This document shows positions 6,707 through 9,622 of a DNA stretch of 9,622 nucleotides, in pieces (position 1 is the first letter of the stretch; every line of letters begins with the position of its first letter). A model generated the notes under the pieces. The model searched no databases. It was given only the letters and a program-made list of their open reading frames with translations, and was not told the origin of the DNA. Source of the DNA: an uncultured Oscillospiraceae bacterium (GTDB lineage Bacteria > Bacillota > Clostridia > Oscillospirales > Acutalibacteraceae); assembly GCA_900552115.1 (NCBI GenBank), contig URYP01000080.1, forward strand, positions 1 to 9,622, read 5' to 3'. A program made the position numbers and the translations under genes.

Positions 6707-8883
6707 TTGTAAAAGAAGACATTATTGCCCAGCTGAAAAGCCTGGTGGAAAAAAATGAAAAGAAATACGACTGGGATCAGCTGGAAAAAGCGATCCGTGT
6801 CGCCTGTGACGCGCATGAAGGGCAGAAACGGTCTTCCGGCGAGGAATACATCTGTCATCCGCTGCAGGTCGCCTGTATCCTGATTGAACTCGGTATGGAT
6901 AACGAAACCATCCAGGCGGCGATTTTGCACGATGTGGTGGAGGATACCTCCGTTACGCTCGAGGATATTCGCAAAACATTCGGCGCGGAAATCGCCGCGC
7001 TGGTGGACGGGGTTACCAAGCTCAATAAAATCCCTTTTTCCACCCGTGAGGAGCAGCAGGCCGAAAATGTCCGTAAAATGCTGCTGGCCATGTCGCAGGA
7101 TATCCGGGTGATCATTATCAAGCTGGCCGACCGGCTTCATAACCTGCGCACCATCAGTGCGCTGCCGGAGCAGAAACAGCTCGACAAGGCCAAGGAAACC
7201 ATGGATATTTTTGCGCCCCTGGCGCACCGCCTCGGTATCCGTGCCGTCAAGGAGGAGCTGGAGGACCTATCGCTGCGGATTCTCGACCCGGTCGCCTACA
7301 AGGATATTGAAGAAGCGCTGGCCATGCACACCCATGAACGCACGGCTTTCCTCAAGGATATCCAGGAGCGGATCCGGGAACGCATGGCGGATTATCACAT
7401 CGATGTGTTCGTTTCAGGGCGGGTCAAAAGCATTACCGGTATTTATCGCAAAATGTATATGCAGGGAAAAACCTTTGAGGAAATTTACGATGTCTATGCG
7501 GTGCGGGTCATTGTAGATACCGTCAACGACTGTTATAACGTGCTGGGTATCGTTCACGATATGTTCCGTCCGCTGCCCAACCGGTTCAAGGACTATATCT
7601 CCACCCCCAAGTCCAACATGTATCAGTCGCTGCATACCACGGTAATCAGCAAGGAAAAAATACCTTTTGAAGTGCAGATCCGCACCTGGGAAATGCATTA
7701 CACGGCGGAATACGGTATTGCCGCCCACTGGAAATACAAGCTGGGCATACAGCGCAAAGACAAGCTGGAGGAACGGCTGGCGTGGGTGCGCCAGTTCATC
7801 GAAAGCCAGCAGGACGTCAACGACGCGGAGGATATCGTCCGCTCCATCAAAACCGACCTGTCCTCGGACGATGTCTTCGTCTTCACGCCGAAGGGGGACG
7901 TCATCACACTGCCGGTTGGCGCCACCGTGGTCGATTTTGCTTATGCGATCCACTCCGCGGTGGGCAACCGGATGGTGGGCGCCAAAGCGGATGGCCGTAT
8001 TGTACCGTTGGATTATCAAATCAAAACCGGTGAGATCATCGAGGTGCTGACCACCAGCGCGCCGGGACACGGCCCCAGCCGTGACTGGCTGAGCTTTGTC
8101 AAAACCGGCGAGGCGCGGAACAAAATACGTTCCTGGTTTAAAAAGGAACGGCGGGAAGAAAACATTGAACAGGGCCGGACGGAGTTGGAGCGGGAGCTGT
8201 CCCGCAACAACATCCGCCTGTCGGATGAGCATATGCAGGAATTCCTCATGGCACAGTGCCGCAAACAGCACTGTGAAACGCTGGAGGATTTTTATGCGGC
8301 TATCGGATACGGCGGCGTACTGCTCTCCCGGCTGATGCCCCGCATAAAAGAGGAATATGCCCGTATCACCAAGCAGGAAGAACGCACGCCCGAACAGCTG
8401 CGGCCGGCCAAGGCACGTCATAACAATGGCGGGGTCATCATCGAGGATATGGATAACTGCCTCGTCAAGTTTGCCCGGTGCTGTAATCCGGTGCCGGGGG
8501 ACGACGTCATCGGCTTCATCACCCGCGGGTTCGGTGTGTCGGTGCATAAACGGGATTGCGTCAACGTGCCCCTTCGCATCGAGGACGCGGCGGAGCCGGA
8601 ACGCTGGGTGTCGGTGCGATGGGAAAATGATGTAAAATCCGAGTTTAAGGCGGCACTTCAGATTCTGGCCTCCGACCGGGAGGGGCTGCTGATGGATGTG
8701 ACGGCGCAATTGGCGGGCATGCACGTGGCTATCCACGATTTTCACGCCCGCGAACCCCGGGAAGGGACGGCGGCGCTAAGCATCACGGTGGGCGTGGGCA
8801 GCGTGGAGCATTTGCAGACGGTCATATCGCGTTTGTCCAAAATTCCGGGCGTTCACCAGGTGTCCCGGCACAGCAATTCATAA
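6703..8883 (+). CDS. rel: Bifunctional (p)ppGpp synthetase/hydrolase Rel
   Basis: Rel makes (p)ppGpp from ATP and GDP/GTP on starved ribosomes and hydrolyses it otherwise. The protein has 726 residues and the full-length RSH layout. The HD hydrolase has His52, HDVVEDT at 76-82 and DRLHNLRT at 143-150. The synthetase has SGRVKSITGIYRKM (238-251), Asp263 in YDVYAVRV, RFKD at 294-297, Tyr307 in NMYQSLHTT and Glu323 in EVQIRT. Then come TGS (391-450), a helical region, the zinc-finger-like Cys cluster (ARCCNPVPGDD, Cys593/Cys594, and Cys619 in KRDC), and a C-terminal ACT domain (about 648-726). RFKD, rather than the EXDD of monofunctional RelA, and intact HD residues indicate a bifunctional enzyme. 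Position 246 is Gly where Ser is usual. The start ATG overlaps the recJ stop by 4 bases, with AGAGGA at 6691-6696 as SD. No apt gene lies between recJ and rel. Confidence 0.97.
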   Translation: MIVKEDIIAQLKSLVEKNEKKYDWDQLEKAIRVACDAHEGQKRSSGEEYICHPLQVACILIELGMDNETIQAAILHDVVEDTSVTLEDIRKTFGAEIAALVDGVTKLNKIPFSTREEQQAENVRKMLLAMSQDIRVIIIKLADRLHNLRTISALPEQKQLDKAKETMDIFAPLAHRLGIRAVKEELEDLSLRILDPVAYKDIEEALAMHTHERTAFLKDIQERIRERMADYHIDVFVSGRVKSITGIYRKMYMQGKTFEEIYDVYAVRVIVDTVNDCYNVLGIVHDMFRPLPNRFKDYISTPKSNMYQSLHTTVISKEKIPFEVQIRTWEMHYTAEYGIAAHWKYKLGIQRKDKLEERLAWVRQFIESQQDVNDAEDIVRSIKTDLSSDDVFVFTPKGDVITLPVGATVVDFAYAIHSAVGNRMVGAKADGRIVPLDYQIKTGEIIEVLTTSAPGHGPSRDWLSFVKTGEARNKIRSWFKKERREENIEQGRTELERELSRNNIRLSDEHMQEFLMAQCRKQHCETLEDFYAAIGYGGVLLSRLMPRIKEEYARITKQEERTPEQLRPAKARHNNGGVIIEDMDNCLVKFARCCNPVPGDDVIGFITRGFGVSVHKRDCVNVPLRIEDAAEPERWVSVRWENDVKSEFKAALQILASDREGLLMDVTAQLAGMHVAIHDFHAREPREGTAALSITVGVGSVEHLQTVISRLSKIPGVHQVSRHSNS

Positions 8884-8916
8884 ACCAGGTTATGTTTTGT
8901 GCAACCTACAGGATAG

Positions 8917-8952
8917 CCAGAGGGGCAGCCGGTCGGCTGCCCCTCTGGTTTT
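8917..8952 (+). terminator. Strong rho-independent terminator after rel
   Basis: A perfect 14-bp stem, CCAGAGGGGCAGCC (8917-8930) with GGCTGCCCCTCTGG (8935-8948), closes a GGTC loop and is followed directly by TTTT (8949-8952). It ends the recJ-rel unit. On the minus strand the hairpin has no T-run after it, so it is a poor intrinsic terminator for the convergent regulator gene, though it could still stall or protect that transcript's end. Confidence 0.93.
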
Positions 8953-8982
8953 ATATCGTTGGGAATACTGTTCAAATATCGT

Positions 8983-9622
8983 TTATTCCGCCACTTCCCG
9001 GTTTTTCAGTCGGCGGAACATGCCGGGAGACATCCCGGTATTCTTTTTAAAAAAGTAAAAAAAGTAATTGCTGTCGGAAAACCCCATGGTTTCCGCAATG
9101 GTTTTTATAGGCAAATCGGTGGATTGCAGCAGTAGTTTACTGTTGCTGATTTTCTGGTGTGTGATGTATACGTGGGGGCCTATACCAAAGGCGCGCTGAA
9201 AAACCTTGGTTATTTTGGACAGGGGCAGGGAGAGGATATCGGCGATTTTGGACACCGATAAGTCGCTGTCCTGCATGTGGTGATCGATACAGGTTTTGAT
9301 CACCTGTGCCAGCCCGCTTTGCTCATCAATGCTTTGCAGGGTGGGCAATACGCAAGTATGGACAAGCGCGGTTAAAAGCAAAATGGTATTGGAAACCACC
9401 TCTTGGGCGTCGAGAAAAGAGGCGAGTGTGGTATGATAGGATTCAATCAGGCCTTTTGTATTTATTCCCGTAAAAACAGTGGGCATAAAGATGCCGTAGG
9501 TATTCATAATGGAATCGATGGTGTTTCCGCTGACATTGATCCATTTGGCAATAAAGGGATTGTCCGGATGGCTGATCAGGATATGGCTGGTGCCGGCCGG
9601 CATAATGACCGTGTCCCCCTTC
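8983..9622 (-). CDS. AraC-family transcriptional regulator, N-terminus outside window
   Basis: The gene is read leftward and ends with TAA at 8983-8985. An ATG at 9601-9603 exists, but the frame stays open to the window edge. The extra upstream residues KGDTVI, with MPAGTSHILI after them, form the GD-x-P-x-G-x-x-H pattern of the cupin-like AraC N-terminal sensing domain, so the start lies beyond the window. Counted from the Met at 9603, residues 1-25 continue that domain (ending AKWINVSG), and 26-100 are a helical linker. Residues ~106-204 are the double helix-turn-helix: first HTH LSVSKIADILSLPLSKITKVF (116-135 core), second PIKTIAETMGFSDSNYFFYFFKK, ending with the family's GMSP-x-x-FRR. It probably activates or represses sugar or small-molecule genes, but its ligand and targets cannot be read here. 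It converges with rel and lies outside its unit. Confidence 0.9.
   Translation of the reverse strand, partial: KGDTVIMPAGTSHILISHPDNPFIAKWINVSGNTIDSIMNTYGIFMPTVFTGINTKGLIESYHTTLASFLDAQEVVSNTILLLTALVHTCVLPTLQSIDEQSGLAQVIKTCIDHHMQDSDLSVSKIADILSLPLSKITKVFQRAFGIGPHVYITHQKISNSKLLLQSTDLPIKTIAETMGFSDSNYFFYFFKKNTGMSPGMFRRLKNREVAE

Noticed and set aside
7414..8745. Long minus-strand open frame (443 codons) opposite rel
   Set aside because: The plus strand encodes the synthetase, TGS and zinc-finger regions of Rel with conserved motifs throughout. The antisense product has low-complexity composition and no recognised family.
8887..8907. AGGTT/AACCT inverted repeat just after the rel stop
   Set aside because: Only 5 bp with an 11-base loop, and it lies next to a far stronger terminator. 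Chance is a sufficient explanation.
9040..9067. A/T homopolymer runs inside the AraC-family gene
   Set aside because: The runs encode the conserved Phe/Lys-rich part of the second helix-turn-helix (YFFYFFKKN), and the frame is intact, so there is no reason to propose slippage or phase variation.

Overview
The window looks like core chromosome of a moderately GC-rich Bacillota, most likely a clostridial gut-type lineage such as Oscillospirales/Ruminococcaceae. This is inferred from the CdaA-CdaR pair, the long bifunctional Rel, the neighbouring RecJ, AGGAGG-type Shine-Dalgarno (SD) sequences, sigma-A-like promoters, and the pairing of a DUF3343 protein with a cysteine desulfurase. I see no transposase, integrase, CRISPR array, rRNA or tRNA, and nothing phage-like.

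Layout from left to right. (1) 3-686: the 3' part of a fused ispD-ispF gene of the MEP isoprenoid pathway, cut by the left edge. (2) 778-2183: a small DUF3343 putative sulfur/selenium carrier, translationally coupled (GTGA overlap) to a cysteine desulfurase-family PLP enzyme. The SD of the first gene lies in one arm of an 11-bp perfect inverted repeat. (3) 2238-4504: cdaA-cdaR, the membrane diadenylate cyclase and its YbbR-domain partner, coupled by an ATGA overlap. A promoter candidate lies just upstream, inside the end of the desulfurase gene, and a rho-independent terminator follows. (4) 4649-8883: recJ and rel, coupled by ATGA, with a sigma-A-like promoter before recJ and a very strong terminator after rel. 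(5) 8983-9622, minus strand: an AraC-family regulator convergent with rel, its N-terminus cut by the right edge.

The genes fall into four functional blocks: isoprenoid precursor synthesis, sulfur (or selenium) trafficking, c-di-AMP signalling, and DNA repair plus (p)ppGpp signalling. Two nucleotide second-messenger systems therefore sit in adjacent transcription units. The familiar neighbours glmM (after cdaR) and apt (between recJ and rel) are absent.

I do not see a new defence or mobile system. The points most worth a second look are the SD-sequestering inverted repeat before the DUF3343 gene, the DUF3343-desulfurase pair itself, the IspDF fusion, and a Gly where Rel proteins usually carry Ser in the ATP-binding loop of the synthetase domain.
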